A stretch of DNA of 64,000 nucleotides from Bacteroidales bacterium UBA5382 (GTDB lineage Bacteria > Bacteroidota > Bacteroidia > Bacteroidales > Dysgonomonadaceae), in assembly GCA_002409745.1 (NCBI GenBank), contig DHOU01000010.1, forward strand, positions 168,271 through 232,270. The letters are read 5' to 3'. Made by a program: the position numbers and the translations under genes. Shown here one piece after another: positions 63,749-64,000 of this stretch. How positions within the stretch are numbered: position 1 is the stretch's first letter; each line of letters starts with the position of its first letter. The notes under the pieces are model-generated. The model did not search any database and was not told the origin of the DNA. It saw nothing but the letters and a program-made list of their open reading frames with translations.

Positions 63749-64000
63749 CTATCTCCCAATCTCGTATGGCCACGCCATATTCTTTCTATCGCTTTTCCCG
63801 GAACTATCCTGCAAAGAATCCGTTTTGATCGTCTGCGTGCCGGCAGGTATTGACGATTTGCCCTTCAGTCCCGGAATAATATATTTTACGGTATATACGG
63901 TCGATAAGGCGATCAATACATTGGCGATCAGGATTTTTACGACACAGCGCGCCCTCGCTCTTCGCCGGTTGCCCGGATCGGCCGGATCGTAAAGGGGATT
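63749..64000 (-). CDS. C-terminal part of an unknown membrane protein, running off the window
   Basis: The minus strand is open from the edge (64000) to a TAG at 63749-63751, 83 codons. The visible part has a charged start (YDPADPGNRRRARARC), one hydrophobic segment (VVKILIANVLIALSTVYTVKYI) and a hydrophilic Ser/Lys-rich tail ending AWPYEIGR. I do not recognise the family. It may be a short complete protein's 3' part. It is likely real, because the hydrophobic and charged blocks are well ordered and nothing else occupies this DNA. Confidence 0.5.
   Translation of the reverse strand, partial: NPLYDPADPGNRRRARARCVVKILIANVLIALSTVYTVKYIIPGLKGKSSIPAGTQTIKTDSLQDSSGKSDRKNMAWPYEIGR

Overview
The window comes from a Bacteroidota chromosome, most likely order Bacteroidales near Tannerellaceae/Porphyromonadaceae; a Tannerella-like organism would fit but is not proven. 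The signs are: class III glutamine synthetase, a fused LpxC-FabZ enzyme, an S46 dipeptidyl peptidase, a C25 (gingipain-type) peptidase, TonB-type receptors with an N-terminal CarboxypepD_reg domain, an AmgK-RapZ fusion, and promoters of the Bacteroidetes TAnnTTTG type. Most of the window is compact core metabolism. Accessory or decayed stretches lie at about 9.5-15.3 kb and 19.3-22.3 kb. No rRNA, CRISPR array or intact transposase is visible.

Layout. 1-7.5 kb: gltB (5' end cut by the window edge), gltD and asnB, for nitrogen assimilation. 7.9-9.5 kb: recA and bcp. 9.6-11.7 kb: a gene of unknown function, a 21-bp coding-type minisatellite and a HEPN/MNT toxin-antitoxin pair. 11.8-15.2 kb: a Crp/Fnr regulator, a MITE-like element, a chimeric nrfH::DUF4374 gene and a PepSY membrane protein. 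15.4-18.9 kb: glnA type III and mannose-1-phosphate guanylyltransferase. 19.2 kb: tRNA-Leu(CAA), followed by AT-rich gene wrecks (a hydrolase 3' end, a deleted methyltransferase, an ABC::glyoxalase chimera). 21.2-24.1 kb: lrgB/lrgA and a YidE/AspT-type permease. 24.4-30.8 kb, all minus strand: a MurU-like nucleotidyltransferase, the AmgK-RapZ fusion, nadE, a transglutaminase lipoprotein and a HAD phosphatase. 31.0-36.0 kb: a decayed YafQ-type module and two outer-membrane beta-barrel proteins. 36.2-40.4 kb: pgi, gpsA, lysS. 40.6-49.9 kb: dapA, an SGNH lipoprotein, an S46 peptidase (DPP11-like), lpxC/fabZ, lpxA, two enzymes taking agmatine to putrescine, flavodoxin and DUF2023. 50.1-58.0 kb: a four-gene surface operon of TonB receptor, DUF4876 lipoprotein, DUF6850 barrel and caspase-fold C25 peptidase. 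58.1-63.6 kb: icd, a four-helix-bundle protein, gltA and acnA. A partial unknown membrane protein runs off the right edge.

How the genes fit together. The acnA-gltA-icd cluster makes 2-oxoglutarate, which GltBD, GlnA and AsnB use to bring in ammonium. LpxC/FabZ and LpxA, ManC, and the AmgK/MurU-like pair serve the envelope. The beta-barrel, lipoprotein and peptidase genes fit a peptide-using, surface-proteolytic lifestyle.

Two themes stand out. First, two in-frame gene chimeras created by deletion (nrfH::DUF4374 and ABC::VOC) sit among pseudogenes. Second, short quasi-tandem intergenic repeats occur at nine or more sites and seem to have reached into the ends of icd, acnA and gltA. The most system-like unfamiliar locus is the 50.1-58.0 kb protease/receptor operon.
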